64,000 nt of DNA from Oscillospiraceae bacterium (GTDB taxonomy: Bacteria; Bacillota; Clostridia; Oscillospirales; Oscillospiraceae). The translations under genes were made by a program, and so were the position numbers. The notes below the pieces were generated by a model. That model saw only the letters and a program-made list of their open reading frames with translations, searched no databases and was not told the origin of the DNA. Of this stretch, positions 7,988 to 17,188 are shown piece after piece (position 1 is the stretch's first letter; every line of letters starts with the position of its first letter). Location of the stretch: assembly GCA_015067845.1 (NCBI GenBank), contig SVLT01000007.1, positions 1 to 64,000 of the forward strand. The letters are read 5' to 3'.

Positions 7988-9445
7988 ATGGGAAAACTGT
8001 ATATTGGTGTAGATCTGGGAAGTACAAACATCAAGGTCGCTTTGTATGACGAAGAATTTCAGCTGCAGGGCAGTCAAAGCGTTCCGGTGGAGTATCTGCG
8101 CGATGGCGGTGTGGTGGAATTTGATGTATGGGAGTACTGTGAAGATCTGTCCCGGCTATTGGCTAAGCTGATGGATGGCAGGGAAGGGACAGCGTTGCGC
8201 AGTATCTCCTTTACCGGTCAGGCGGAATCCCTGGTATGCGTGGGCGCGGACGGAAAACCTCTGATGAACGCCATTTCCTGGATGGACGAGCGTTCTGTGG
8301 AAGAAGCGCAGGTACTTTCCGGGCAGTTTACATTGGATGAGGTGGCGAAGACCACCGGACAAATGGAGATCAGTCCTGCATGGCCAGCAACAAAGATCTT
8401 ATGGCTGAAAAAGCACCGCCCGGATGTCTATGAAAATACCGAGACCTTTATGCTGCTGAAAGATTATGTGGTGTATTATCTCACCGGTAAAAAGGTGGGG
8501 GATATGTCCATTGCCACATTCAGTCTGTATTTCGATATTTATAATAAGTGCTACTGGCAGAAAATGCTCACCGCAATTGGCATTGACGAGAGCCGTCTGC
8601 CACCCTTGGCAGAGCCCTGTACTGTTGCCGGCACACTGCGCCCTGAAATTGCCGAAAAAATCGGTGCCGGCGCAAACACGGTGGTCAACATCGGCACATT
8701 GGATCATTTTGCTGCCATGGTTGGCACGGGCAATACCGAACCCGGCGGCATCAACCTTTCCATGGGCACGGTGATGGCTCTGGCGACAATGGCATCCGAT
8801 CAGTCCAATTTGGGAAGCAATGTTGCTGTTCACTACGGTTTTCTGCCGGATACATATGTGTTGCTTCCCGTGGCGTCCAGCGGCGGTGTAAGCTTGGAAT
8901 GGTTCCGCCGCACCTGCATGCCCCAGGTGGATTATGGGGAACTGAACCGGGTGCTGGCGCAGCGTCCGGACTGTGGGCAGGTGCTGTTCTTGCCCTATTT
9001 GGTGGGCACCAATGCGCCGGAATTTGATGCTGATGCCACTGGCGTGTTCTGGGGCCTGCGTCAAGGACATGACAGCTTTGATATGGCAAGGGCTGTTATG
9101 GAAGGCGTGGCATTTTTGCTGCGGAAAAACTGCCAGTCTTTGAAAGAAGCAGGCTTGCCCTGCGACAGTATTTTGGCTGTGGGCGGCGGTACGAAAAGTG
9201 CCATCTGGTGCCAGATGTGGGCGGATGTTTCCTCAATTCCGGTGAAAATTCCCCAGGAACAGGAGGCGGCTTGTCTTGGTGCAGCCATGATCGGCGCGGT
9301 GGCGGACGGATGCTTTGAAAGCTATGCCCAGGCATCCGAGGTCTGCGTGGCCATCAAGGAGACCTATACGCCCAACCCCAATGCCTACTACGAGGAAAAA
9401 TACCGCAAATTCTGCGCATTGTATGAAGCAACTTTGAACTTATAA
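7988..9445 (+). CDS. FGGY-family carbohydrate kinase (xylulokinase-like)
   Basis: 485 residues, the usual size for FGGY sugar/polyol kinases. The N-terminal FGGY domain begins YIGVDLGSTNIKVALYD (ATP phosphate-1 motif). The C-terminal domain has GTVMALATMA, the conserved MEGVAFLLR and the ILAVGGGTKSAIWCQMWADV adenosine-binding stretch. It phosphorylates a ketose, pentose or polyol in the cytoplasm; closest in look to xylulokinase, but the true substrate is unknown. AAGGCGGTG precedes the ATG. It heads an operon with an SDR dehydrogenase and a PHP protein. Confidence 0.88.
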   Translation: MGKLYIGVDLGSTNIKVALYDEEFQLQGSQSVPVEYLRDGGVVEFDVWEYCEDLSRLLAKLMDGREGTALRSISFTGQAESLVCVGADGKPLMNAISWMDERSVEEAQVLSGQFTLDEVAKTTGQMEISPAWPATKILWLKKHRPDVYENTETFMLLKDYVVYYLTGKKVGDMSIATFSLYFDIYNKCYWQKMLTAIGIDESRLPPLAEPCTVAGTLRPEIAEKIGAGANTVVNIGTLDHFAAMVGTGNTEPGGINLSMGTVMALATMASDQSNLGSNVAVHYGFLPDTYVLLPVASSGGVSLEWFRRTCMPQVDYGELNRVLAQRPDCGQVLFLPYLVGTNAPEFDADATGVFWGLRQGHDSFDMARAVMEGVAFLLRKNCQSLKEAGLPCDSILAVGGGTKSAIWCQMWADVSSIPVKIPQEQEAACLGAAMIGAVADGCFESYAQASEVCVAIKETYTPNPNAYYEEKYRKFCALYEATLNL

Positions 9446-9470
9446 TAATTATTGAAAAGGAGAGATTCGC

Positions 9471-10349
9471 ATGGGTGTAGATATGACAAAGTGGCAGGAA
9501 ATTGCTAAGGCAAACATTCACAACCGCCCCGCAGGGCAGGGCCGTCTGGCCGGTAAGATCACAGTCGTCACCGGCGCGGCGCAGGGATTCGGCAAGGGAA
9601 TTGCTGAGGAACTGTACAAAGAGGGCGCGACCATCGTCATTGCCGACATGAATCAGCCCTTGGCGGAGCAGGTCGCCGCAGAAATGGGCGAACGGGCCTG
9701 TGCCATTGCAGTGAATGTGTCCGATGAAGAGAGCGTTGCTAATCTGGTTATGCAGACTGTGGAAAAATTCGGCGGTCTGGATTTGATGATCGCTAACGCC
9801 GGCGTTGTGCGCTCCGGCCCTCTGGCGACTTTTGAGAAGAAGGACATGGATTTCGTGACCTCCATCAACTACACCGGTCTGTTCCTGACCTGCAAATATG
9901 CCGCCATCATTATGGAGGCTCAGCATGAGGCCGACCCGGAGGCCATGTTTGACATCGTGGCCATGTCCTCCAAGTCCGGCTTGGAAGGCTCCAACAAGAA
10001 CTTTGCATATGCAGGTTCCAAGTTTGCTGCCATCGGTCTGGTGCAGAGCTGGGCGAAGGAGCTTTGCGCTTATAACATCAAGGTCAACGCCATCTGTCCC
10101 GGTAACTATCTGGACGGCCCTCTGTGGAGCGACCCTGTTCGGGGCCTGTTTGTGCAGTATCTGGAAGCCGGCAAGGTTCCCGGTGCCAAGACGGTGGAGG
10201 ATGTTCGCCGCTTCTATGAGGCCCAGGTGCCCATGAACCGTGGTTGTCTGCCCATTGACGTTGCCCGTGCAGTGATGTACTGCGTGGAGCAGCGGTACGA
10301 GACCGGTCAGGCCATTCCCGTTACCGGCGGCCAGGTTATGCTGAACTGA
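9471..10349 (+). CDS. SDR-family oxidoreductase (sorbitol-6-phosphate 2-dehydrogenase-like)
   Basis: 292 residues. The NAD(P)-binding motif TGAAQGFGKGI lies about residue 36, NAG (LMIANAGVV) about 107, the catalytic Ser in MSSKSG, and the YAGSK (YxxxK) pair about 180; the C-terminus GQAIPVTGGQVML is typical. The family interconverts alcohols and ketones with NAD(P). A 25-residue N-terminal extension precedes the Rossmann fold, as in sorbitol-6-phosphate dehydrogenases. AAGGAGAG precedes the ATG at 9471. Its place between a sugar kinase and a PHP protein suggests polyol or sugar-phosphate metabolism (inference). Confidence 0.87.
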   Translation: MGVDMTKWQEIAKANIHNRPAGQGRLAGKITVVTGAAQGFGKGIAEELYKEGATIVIADMNQPLAEQVAAEMGERACAIAVNVSDEESVANLVMQTVEKFGGLDLMIANAGVVRSGPLATFEKKDMDFVTSINYTGLFLTCKYAAIIMEAQHEADPEAMFDIVAMSSKSGLEGSNKNFAYAGSKFAAIGLVQSWAKELCAYNIKVNAICPGNYLDGPLWSDPVRGLFVQYLEAGKVPGAKTVEDVRRFYEAQVPMNRGCLPIDVARAVMYCVEQRYETGQAIPVTGGQVMLN

Positions 10350-10359
10350 GGTAGATACC

Positions 10360-11514
10360 ATGATCGATATTGAAATTCTCAACAAACTGAATGCGCCTAC
10401 TAAGGAAGAACGGCTTGCCAATTTGGCGGAAGTTTTAAAGACCACCGTTTTTCCGCCCATGGTGCCCCAGTACATCAATAACCATATCCACACGACCTAT
10501 TCCTTCTCTCCCTATTCTCCCACAGCGGCAGTATACGCCGCCCGTATGGAGGGCCTTTGCACCGCCGGTATCATTGACCATGACTCCATTTCCGGAGCGG
10601 AGGAATTCCTGGAAGCGGCGAAACTGGTGGAAATGCCAGTGACCATCGGTATGGAGGCCCGGGTTTCCATGGCCGGCACCCGTTTGGAGGGTCGCCGCAC
10701 CAATAACCCGGATCAGGTGGGCGTCAGCTACATGACCATTCAGGGCGTGCCCCACGATAAGATCGATACGCTGACCGAGTTCTTTAAGCCTTATCAGGCT
10801 GCCCGTCATGCCCGTAACCGGAAGATGATCGAGAAAATCAACGCCCTTTTGCCCGGTATCGCCTTGGATTATGACCGGGATGTGCTGCCCCTGTCCATGG
10901 CAGTGGAGAACGGCGGCGTTACCGAACGGCATCTCATGTATGCGCTTGCTATCAAGCTGGTGCAGCAGGTGGGGAAAGGTCCTGCCATGGTGGAACAATT
11001 GGCGTCCATGGGTTTGAAGCTTTCCGAAAAGCAGACTGCCCAGATGCTGGATATGGCGTATCCGTTCTACGAGTATGACCTGCTGGGTATTTTGAAGAGC
11101 GCATTTGTGCCCCAGATCTTCATTGATGCCACTGACGAATGTCCCAAGCTGCCGGATATGGTAAAGCTGTGCGATGAGATCGATGCATTCCTGTGCTATG
11201 CCTATTTGGGCGATGTGGGAGACAGCGTTACCGGCGACAAAAAGGCCCAGAAGTTCGAAGACGACTATCTGGAAGATGTATTTGAGTGCCTGAAGGAAGA
11301 AGGCGTCCGGTCTGTGACCTATATGCCCACCCGGAATACCTCTGCGCAGCTGGAGCGTCTGCGCGGTCTGTGCGATCAGTACGGTATGTTCCAGATCTCC
11401 GGCGAGGATATCAATTCCCCCCGGCAGAGCTTTGTCATCAAGGCAATGGAAAACCCAATGTTCCAGAATCTGATCGACGCAACCTGGAAGCTCATCGAAC
11501 ACGAAAACAGATAA
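10360..11514 (+). CDS. PHP-domain metal-dependent phosphoesterase-like protein
   Basis: 384 residues. The PHP motifs start at about residue 41 with NNHIHTTYSFSPYSP and continue with IIDHDSISG at about 72 and GMEARVS at about 98; these histidines and acids bind the metals of PHP phosphoesterases. The long helical insertion from about 150 to 260 is not part of a minimal PHP domain. The last gene of the kinase-SDR operon, 10 nt after the SDR stop. I infer a sugar-phosphate phosphatase or related hydrolase. The substrate is unknown. Confidence 0.8.
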   Translation: MIDIEILNKLNAPTKEERLANLAEVLKTTVFPPMVPQYINNHIHTTYSFSPYSPTAAVYAARMEGLCTAGIIDHDSISGAEEFLEAAKLVEMPVTIGMEARVSMAGTRLEGRRTNNPDQVGVSYMTIQGVPHDKIDTLTEFFKPYQAARHARNRKMIEKINALLPGIALDYDRDVLPLSMAVENGGVTERHLMYALAIKLVQQVGKGPAMVEQLASMGLKLSEKQTAQMLDMAYPFYEYDLLGILKSAFVPQIFIDATDECPKLPDMVKLCDEIDAFLCYAYLGDVGDSVTGDKKAQKFEDDYLEDVFECLKEEGVRSVTYMPTRNTSAQLERLRGLCDQYGMFQISGEDINSPRQSFVIKAMENPMFQNLIDATWKLIEHENR

Positions 11515-11520
11515 AGAAAT

Positions 11521-11560
11521 CGGCCATTGGCATTTGCCAATGGCCGTAATTTTTTCTTTT
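11521..11560. terminator. Bidirectional terminator between PHP and NlpC/P60 genes
   Basis: A 12-bp perfect stem (11521-11532 with 11535-11546) with a 2-base loop, followed by a T-rich tail on the plus strand and a weaker T tail on the minus strand. It lies between two convergent operons. Confidence 0.85.
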
Positions 11561-12527
11561 ACAGTACCCGACGGGCACCCATATAGAGGTTGCTCCAATA
11601 AGCGCCAAACAGTTCTGCGATCACGACACCGTTTGTGGTGCCGGAGTGGATGAACTTTCCGTCTCCGATATAAATACCCACATGGGATACGCCCTTGCCG
11701 CTGGTGTTGAAGAATACCAAATCACCGGGTTGCAGGTTGGATTTGGAAACCTTACGGGTCAGCTCATAGTATTGGGAGCTGCTGGTCCGGGGAATGCTGA
11801 TGCCGTTTTCGTTATATACATACTGCACATAGCCGCTGCAATCAAAGCCCTTGGTGGTTGTGCCGCCCCATTTATAGGGTACGCCGATGTACTTTTTGGC
11901 GGTAGAAACGATCTTGGATGCCATGCTGGGGCCGGTGGAGCCGTTCAGAGCTTCCACGCTGGGCTTGATGCCGGTGGAGACACCGCCCCGGAAGAACAGG
12001 GGGGAGTTGGAAGAATCCTGGTTTTCGTAGGGAATTTCGGACAGATCCACATAGTCGCTGCGGATGTAACCGATATGATCACCGAAGATGACCTTGAACC
12101 ATTGACTGTTGATGCCGATGATGTAAGCCGTGTCACCCTTATAGGCAGAAGTGAGGATAGGGTAACCGGTGCTGGGACCGCTGCGGACCTTTACATTGTT
12201 ACCGTTGATGATACCGTAGCCCAGCTCACCGTCTTCCCGGGTGGTGTAGCGCAGGTAATCCTGGTGCATGTAGCCGATCTGCAAATTGTAGTTGACCTTG
12301 TACCAGCTGCCGGACTTGCCCAGAACCACGGCCACATCGTCGCCGGGTGCGTAGTCCAGGGTTTCGCTTTTGCTGGATGCTTCAGCGCGAAGCCGCAGAG
12401 AGGAAGCGGTTACAAAACCGATTCCGTTTTTCAAATACCGGTCAGCGGCGCTTGCCGTCGGCGCGGTAATGCCAATAAAAAGAAAAATTGCCAGCACGAG
12501 GCTGGCAACACGATGAATACGCTTCAT
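11559..12527 (-). CDS. Secreted SH3-domain NlpC/P60 peptidoglycan hydrolase
   Basis: 322 residues. A signal peptide (residues 1-28, cut after TASA) precedes two bacterial SH3 domains (about 34-95 and 103-162) and a C-terminal NlpC/P60 domain (about 208-322). The catalytic Cys is in TKGFDCSGYVQYVY and the His in GVSHVGIYIGDG. The enzyme cleaves stem-peptide bonds of peptidoglycan outside the membrane. GGAGGG precedes the ATG. It lies 27 nt after the small gene at 12555, so the two probably share the promoter at 12871-12899. Confidence 0.92.
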   Translation of the reverse strand: MKRIHRVASLVLAIFLFIGITAPTASAADRYLKNGIGFVTASSLRLRAEASSKSETLDYAPGDDVAVVLGKSGSWYKVNYNLQIGYMHQDYLRYTTREDGELGYGIINGNNVKVRSGPSTGYPILTSAYKGDTAYIIGINSQWFKVIFGDHIGYIRSDYVDLSEIPYENQDSSNSPLFFRGGVSTGIKPSVEALNGSTGPSMASKIVSTAKKYIGVPYKWGGTTTKGFDCSGYVQYVYNENGISIPRTSSSQYYELTRKVSKSNLQPGDLVFFNTSGKGVSHVGIYIGDGKFIHSGTTNGVVIAELFGAYWSNLYMGARRVL

Positions 12528-12554
12528 ACGTTGCCCTCCGTCTTACGAGAAATG

Positions 12555-12842
12555 TTATTTGCCTGCCAGAGCACGCTCCAGCCAAACACAGCCAAAATCC
12601 AACGCTGTGTAAAGGCCGTCTTTTTCGCCCTTCTTCACGATCCGGTCACGGCTCTTTGCCGCGGGGTCGGTCAGTTGGAGCTGAACGGATACCTTGGTTG
12701 CCACATCCAGATCACCGACTTTCTTGGATTCCAAGATTTGAAGCATGATGATATGGGAATCAGCCATGGATCCGTAGTAGATCAGATTATCTTTCCGCAT
12801 CAGCGGATGACCTTTATAGGTCAGAACTTTTTCGTCTGCCAT
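12555..12842 (-). CDS. Small conserved hypothetical protein
   Basis: 95 residues with no signal peptide or membrane segment, and no motif I recognise. The sequence is mixed alpha/beta in look, with the strand-like run MADSHIIMLQILESKK. It has an AGGAGG Shine-Dalgarno sequence and a near-perfect consensus promoter upstream, so it is surely expressed. It is cotranscribed with the peptidoglycan hydrolase. Function unknown. Confidence 0.8.
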   Translation of the reverse strand: MADEKVLTYKGHPLMRKDNLIYYGSMADSHIIMLQILESKKVGDLDVATKVSVQLQLTDPAAKSRDRIVKKGEKDGLYTALDFGCVWLERALAGK

Positions 12843-12870
12843 TTGGGTTCCTCCTGTTCAAGATGATGAG

Positions 12871-12899
12871 ATTGTAACACTTTGTAACCAAAATGTCAA
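12871..12899 (-). promoter_or_regulatory. Promoter of the small gene and NlpC/P60 operon
   Basis: Minus-strand TTGACA (12894-12899), 17-bp spacer, TACAAT (12871-12876), about 30 bp before the start codon at 12842. Confidence 0.85.
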
Positions 12900-12974
12900 C
12901 ACTTTGAAACCATTTTCAAGTATTTACCAGTGTTCGAGGGGTGGATTTTGTAAGACGGAGGGGGGTATGAAGTT

Positions 12975-13021
12975 GTTTTTTAAGCAAAACAAGAGGCTTT
13001 TGCCGTGGCAAAAGCCTCTTG
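12975..13021 (-). terminator. Terminator of ireB
   Basis: A 15-bp perfect stem (12990-13004 with 13007-13021), 2-base loop, then a T-rich tail on the minus strand, directly after the IreB stop. Confidence 0.85.
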
Positions 13022-13029
13022 GCGTTGGA

Positions 13030-13275
13030 TCAGGCGAGATACTGCCGCACCAATTCCTGTAACAATTCGTCACGATCCAGCTTGCAGATCATGCTCCGGG
13101 CATTGTTATAGTTGGTGATATAGGTGGGGTCTTCCGTCAGCAGATAGCCAACGATCTGATTTACAGGGTTGTAACCCTTTTCCTGTAAGGCGTCGAATAC
13201 CGTGCGCAGGATCCGACGCATATTGTCCCTGTCATCGCAGGGGACTGTGAATTTCAGTGTGCTTTGGTCCGTCAT
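13030..13275 (-). CDS. ireB: IreB-family regulatory phosphoprotein (UPF0297)
   Basis: 81 residues, full length for the family, with the signature [20 protein letters not shown]. In Enterococcus faecalis IreB is the substrate of the PASTA kinase IreK and affects cephalosporin tolerance. This role here is by homology only. In many Firmicutes it is next to yrrK/ruvX and alaS, but here it stands alone, with its own promoter (13305-13333) and terminator. AGGAGGT precedes the ATG. Confidence 0.93.
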   Translation of the reverse strand: MTDQSTLKFTVPCDDRDNMRRILRTVFDALQEKGYNPVNQIVGYLLTEDPTYITNYNNARSMICKLDRDELLQELVRQYLA

Positions 13276-13304
13276 GTTTTCGACCTCCTAATGGTGATAG
13301 TGGT

Positions 13305-13333
13305 ATTATATCCCAAAAATGGCGACCTGTAAA
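13305..13333 (-). promoter_or_regulatory. Promoter of ireB
   Basis: Minus-strand TTTACA (13328-13333), 17-bp spacer, TATAAT (13305-13310). Confidence 0.75.
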
Positions 13334-13365
13334 GACCTGTCCGCAAATTTTTTGTGAACAGATGT

Positions 13366-15753
13366 TTAGCGCAGGCTTGCGCCCAGCTTTTCGCCCAGAG
13401 CGGTGAGCACCTTGGTCATGACAGCTTCGGAATCGCTGTCCGTCAGGGTGCGGTCGTCTGCACGGAGCTCCAGGGAGAATGCCATACTCTTCTTGCCTTC
13501 GGGAATACCGGTGCCGCGATAAATGTCAAAGAGCTTCACATCCCGCAGCAGCTTGCCGGCGGAGGTGGTGATCACATCCACGGCATCCGCAACAGTAACA
13601 GCCTCGTCGCAGAGGATGGACAGGTCACGGTTGACGGTGGGATACTTGGGCAGGGGGGTGTAGGTGGCGTCGGGCAGGCGCAGATCAAAGAGCTTGGTGA
13701 AGTTGATCTCTGCGCAGTACACTTCGCCGTCAATGTCGTAGTTCTGAGCAACCAGAGGATGGATCTGACCAATATAGCCCAAATCCACGCCGCCTACGGT
13801 CACCTTGGCGCAGCGGCCGGGATGGTAGGAGGGATTGTCCTTCACAGCGGTGTAGACCGCCTTTTGGATGCGCAGACCCTTGAAGATGGCTTCCAGCTCA
13901 CCCTTCAGGGTGAAGAAGGTCTCGCTTGCGCCGTAGGAACCCAGAACCAGCATCTTAGGCTCCTGGGGCAGGGTCTGACCCTCTACGGGCAGGTAGATCT
14001 TTGCCATTTCGTAAAGCTTTGCAGACTTGTTGTGGTATGCGCTGTTTCGTGCCAGAATATCCAGCATGGAGGGCAGAGCGATGGTGCGCATGATGGAAGT
14101 ATCCTCGCCCAGGGGATTCTGGATCTTCATTGCGTTGCGTAGGCAGGAATCCTGGGGCAGACGGATCTGATCAAAAATGGTGGGGGAGACGAAGGAATAG
14201 GTGATGATCTCGTTGAAGCCCAGGCTGCGGCACAGAGCGCCTGCCTTGCTTTCCAGGAGCATCATGGGGCTGTAACCGCCCTGAGTGGCCATTTTCAGCT
14301 CCGTGGTGGGGATCTCGTTGTAGCCGAAGGAACGGCCCACTTCCTCTGCGATGTCCGCCATGTGGACAAGGTCGGGACGGAAGGAGGGGACGAGGATGTC
14401 ATCTCCCTCTACGGGAATTTCCAGATTGTTCAGGTACTTGACCATATCCTCACGGGAAATGTCAGTGCCCAGCAGATTGTTGATCTTCTCAGGCTCCAGC
14501 TTGACGGTTCTTGCTTCGGGAACATAGTTCAGCACATCGATAATGCCGTCCATCACATCGCCGCAGCCCAGCATTTCTACCAGCTCGCAGGCGCGCTCCA
14601 CGGCGGGAACGGTCATCATGGGGTCGATGTTCTTCTCAAACTTGCCGGAAGCATCGGTGCGCATACCCAGCGCCAAAGCGGTCTGACGGATGGAAGTGCC
14701 GTTGAAGTTGGCGGATTCAAAGACCACAGTGGTGGTGTCGTCCATGATTTCAGAGTTTTCGCCGCCCATAATACCAGCCAAGCCAATGGCGCGTTCGTCA
14801 TCAGCAATTACCAGCATACCGGCCTTCAGATTCCGAACATTGCCGTCCAGCGTGGTGAGGGTCTCGCCATCGGTCGCCTCGCGCACCACGATCTTTCCGG
14901 AGGAAACATAGCGGTAGTCAAAGGCGTGCATGGGCTGACCGTATTCCAGCATCACATAGTTGGTGATGTCCACAATATTGTTGATGGGGCGTACGCCGTT
15001 GGCACGCAGACGCTGACGCAGCCACTTGGGGGAGGGTGCGATCTTGACATTGGTCACCATCCGGGAAGTGTAGCGGTTGCACAGCTCGGTGGCAGGCACT
15101 TCCACATCCAGCTTTTCATAGATGGAACCGGCATCGCTGCCCTTGACCACAGGCTCGTGGTGACGCATGGGCAGGCCAAAAGCGGCGGCGGATTCCCGGG
15201 CCAGACCAATGATGGAATAGCAGTCGGGACGGTTGTTGGTGATCTCGAATTCTACGATGGTATCATCGTTGCCGATAACCTTGTTGATGTCGTCGCCAAC
15301 CTGGCAGTTCTCGTCGTTGAGGATCCAGATGCCGTCCAGAATAGCGTTGGGGTAGTCGTTCAGCGTCAGACCCAGCTCTTCCAGACCGCAGAGCATACCG
15401 TTGGACACCTCGCCACGGAGCTTACCCTTGGTGATGTGCACGCCGCCGGGCAGGTAGGAATTGTGGAGCGCAGCAGGAACCAGATCGCCCTGCTTTACAT
15501 TTTGCGCGCCGGTGACGATCTGGACGGGCTCCTCGCCGCCAACATCGATCTGGCAGACCCACATATGGTCAGAATTTTCGTGGCGGACGATGGAAACCAC
15601 TTTGCCGACGACTACATTTTTAATCTCGGCGTCCATCCGCTCCCAGGTTTCTACTTTCTGGCCGAAGATGGTCATGGTTTCTACATATTCTTTATCAGAG
15701 ACGTGGGACAGATCCACGAACTCCTCATTCAGCCATTTTCTGTTGAGATTCAT
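13366..15753 (-). CDS. pheT: Phenylalanine-tRNA ligase, beta subunit
   Basis: 795 residues, full length. An N-terminal EMAP/tRNA-binding domain (about 40-150, with VVGKVVSIVRHENSDHMWVC) is followed by B3/B4 editing (about 210-390), B5 (about 410-480), a core domain, and a C-terminal FDX-ACB anticodon-binding domain (about 700-795). With PheS it makes the alpha2-beta2 synthetase that charges tRNA-Phe. It lies 12 nt after the pheS stop in the T-box-controlled operon. Confidence 0.98.
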   Translation of the reverse strand: MNLNRKWLNEEFVDLSHVSDKEYVETMTIFGQKVETWERMDAEIKNVVVGKVVSIVRHENSDHMWVCQIDVGGEEPVQIVTGAQNVKQGDLVPAALHNSYLPGGVHITKGKLRGEVSNGMLCGLEELGLTLNDYPNAILDGIWILNDENCQVGDDINKVIGNDDTIVEFEITNNRPDCYSIIGLARESAAAFGLPMRHHEPVVKGSDAGSIYEKLDVEVPATELCNRYTSRMVTNVKIAPSPKWLRQRLRANGVRPINNIVDITNYVMLEYGQPMHAFDYRYVSSGKIVVREATDGETLTTLDGNVRNLKAGMLVIADDERAIGLAGIMGGENSEIMDDTTTVVFESANFNGTSIRQTALALGMRTDASGKFEKNIDPMMTVPAVERACELVEMLGCGDVMDGIIDVLNYVPEARTVKLEPEKINNLLGTDISREDMVKYLNNLEIPVEGDDILVPSFRPDLVHMADIAEEVGRSFGYNEIPTTELKMATQGGYSPMMLLESKAGALCRSLGFNEIITYSFVSPTIFDQIRLPQDSCLRNAMKIQNPLGEDTSIMRTIALPSMLDILARNSAYHNKSAKLYEMAKIYLPVEGQTLPQEPKMLVLGSYGASETFFTLKGELEAIFKGLRIQKAVYTAVKDNPSYHPGRCAKVTVGGVDLGYIGQIHPLVAQNYDIDGEVYCAEINFTKLFDLRLPDATYTPLPKYPTVNRDLSILCDEAVTVADAVDVITTSAGKLLRDVKLFDIYRGTGIPEGKKSMAFSLELRADDRTLTDSDSEAVMTKVLTALGEKLGASLR

Positions 15754-15765
15754 GTCTATCCCTCC

Positions 15766-16809
15766 TTAGAACTGATTCAGGAACCGCACGTCGTTGTCGA
15801 AGATCAGACGCAGGTCGGTGATTTTCAGGCGGCCCATAGCCATACGCTCCAGGCCCATGCCAAAGGCAAAGCCGGAGTACTTTTCGGGGTCGATGCCGCA
15901 GCCGGACAGCACCTTGGGGTGCACCATGCCGGCACCCAGCAGCTCGATCCAGCCCTCACCGTGGCAGGTGGAGCAGACCGCGCCGTCCACTTCGCCTGTG
16001 CCGTGGCACTTGTGGCACTGCATGTCCATTTCACAGCTGGGCTCGGTGAAGGGGAAGTGGTGGGGACGGAAACGCATCACGGCATCCTGTCCGTAAATGT
16101 TCTTCATCACCGTCACCAAAGCACTCTTCAGGTTGCCCATGGTGATGTTCTCAGCAACCACCAGACCTTCGATCTGATGGAACATGGGGGAGTGGGTAGC
16201 ATCAGCCTCGTCCTTGCGGTACACACGGCCGGGAGCCAAGATGCAGATGGGAGGCTTGGCGTTTTCCATGACACGGATCTGCATGGAGCTGGTCTGGGTA
16301 CGCAGAAGAACGGAATCATCATCGGTGAAATAGAAGGTGTCACTGCGATCCCGGGCGGGGTGTCCCTCCTCAGTGTTCAGCTTGGTGAAGTTGTAGTCAG
16401 AGAGCTCTACCTCCGGGCCGTCCACGATGGTGTAGCCCATGCCCACAAACAGATCCTTGATCTGCTGCAGAACCTGGTTCATGGGGTGCTCATGACCCAT
16501 GGCAACTTCGTCACCGGGGATGGTCACATCGATGGCCTCGGCGGCCAGCTTTTGCTCCAAAACGGCGGCGTTGATGACAGCCTTGCGCTCCTCCAACTTA
16601 GCTTCGATGTCCGCGCGGACGGCGTTTGCTACCTGACCCATAATGGGACGCTCCTCAGGGGTGAGCTTGCCCATCTGCTTCAAAACGGCGGTCAGCTCGC
16701 CTTTTTTGCCCAAAAGGCTGACCCGCAGCTCTTCCAGAGCTGCCGGAGTTTCAGCGGCATCCAGCGCGGCCAAAGCCTGCACACGGATATTTTCCAGTTG
16801 TTGTTTCAT
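15766..16809 (-). CDS. pheS: Phenylalanine-tRNA ligase, alpha subunit
   Basis: 347 residues, class II synthetase catalytic subunit. An N-terminal coiled coil (about 1-85) is followed by motif 2 (THSPMFHQIEGLVV) and motif 3 (GFAFGMGLERMAMG). A short Cys-rich loop (CHKCHGTGEV and VCSTCHGEGW, about residues 240-265) is common in Firmicutes PheS and looks zinc-binding. The start at 16809 follows AGGAGG and is the family's usual start; an ATG further upstream lies inside the T-box. Expressed from the promoter at 17105-17133 through the leader. Confidence 0.97.
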   Translation of the reverse strand: MKQQLENIRVQALAALDAAETPAALEELRVSLLGKKGELTAVLKQMGKLTPEERPIMGQVANAVRADIEAKLEERKAVINAAVLEQKLAAEAIDVTIPGDEVAMGHEHPMNQVLQQIKDLFVGMGYTIVDGPEVELSDYNFTKLNTEEGHPARDRSDTFYFTDDDSVLLRTQTSSMQIRVMENAKPPICILAPGRVYRKDEADATHSPMFHQIEGLVVAENITMGNLKSALVTVMKNIYGQDAVMRFRPHHFPFTEPSCEMDMQCHKCHGTGEVDGAVCSTCHGEGWIELLGAGMVHPKVLSGCGIDPEKYSGFAFGMGLERMAMGRLKITDLRLIFDNDVRFLNQF

Positions 16810-16834
16810 ATCTTTTCCTCCTGAAAGGTTATAT

Positions 16835-17090
16835 AAAAAATAAAAGCCCTCATCCCGTAATCGGGACGAAAGGCATTCCTTCCGCGGTACCACCCGCAAT
16901 TCGCTCATAGAGCGCAGCTTTTCGGCGCTGACACGCCACAGATCTGTAACGGGATCACCCGGCGCACCCTACTGATCTTTCAGGCGGCGGCTCCTGGGAG
17001 AAGGCCCGGCATTGCACGCAAGCGGCTCTCACCATCCCGCTCTCGCTGAAAACGCAAACCAATACAAGGCAGCCCAATCTTCGCTTTTTG
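16835..17090 (-). promoter_or_regulatory. T-box riboswitch ahead of pheST
   Basis: The minus strand holds the T-box core GCGGGTGGTACCGCG (16897-16883) and a terminator hairpin with a T run (16874-16835). Upstream is a stem I with the GAGAGC and GGTGAGAGCC distal motifs. A TTC triplet at 17002-17000, followed by TCCCAGGAGCC, is my best candidate for the specifier. It fits phenylalanine but was read by pattern only. The downstream genes are PheS and PheT, so the Phe specificity is very likely. Confidence 0.88.
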
Positions 17091-17104
17091 CATATAACAG
17101 AAAC

Positions 17105-17133
17105 ATACTAACATAATGAAACAAAAAATGCAA
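17105..17133 (-). promoter_or_regulatory. Promoter of pheST
   Basis: Minus-strand TTGCAT (17128-17133), 17-bp spacer, TAGTAT (17105-17110), just upstream of the T-box leader. Confidence 0.7.
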
Positions 17134-17151
17134 GGATTATTTCTATAAATG

Positions 17152-17184
17152 CAGAACCTCCGCGCAATTAGCGCAGAGGTTCTG
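17152..17184. terminator. Terminator downstream of the ATP-grasp pair
   Basis: An inverted repeat of about 14 bp (17152-17165 with 17171-17184, one mismatch) just after the ATP-grasp stop codon. The better T run is on the plus strand; on the minus strand the tail is only moderately T-rich. Confidence 0.6.
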
Positions 17185-17188
17185 ATTT

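Noticed and set aside
14362..16824. 820-codon open frame opposite pheT and pheS
   Set aside because: Low-complexity His/Gly/Val-rich translation typical of antisense to a GC-rich gene; the synthetase genes explain the strand.
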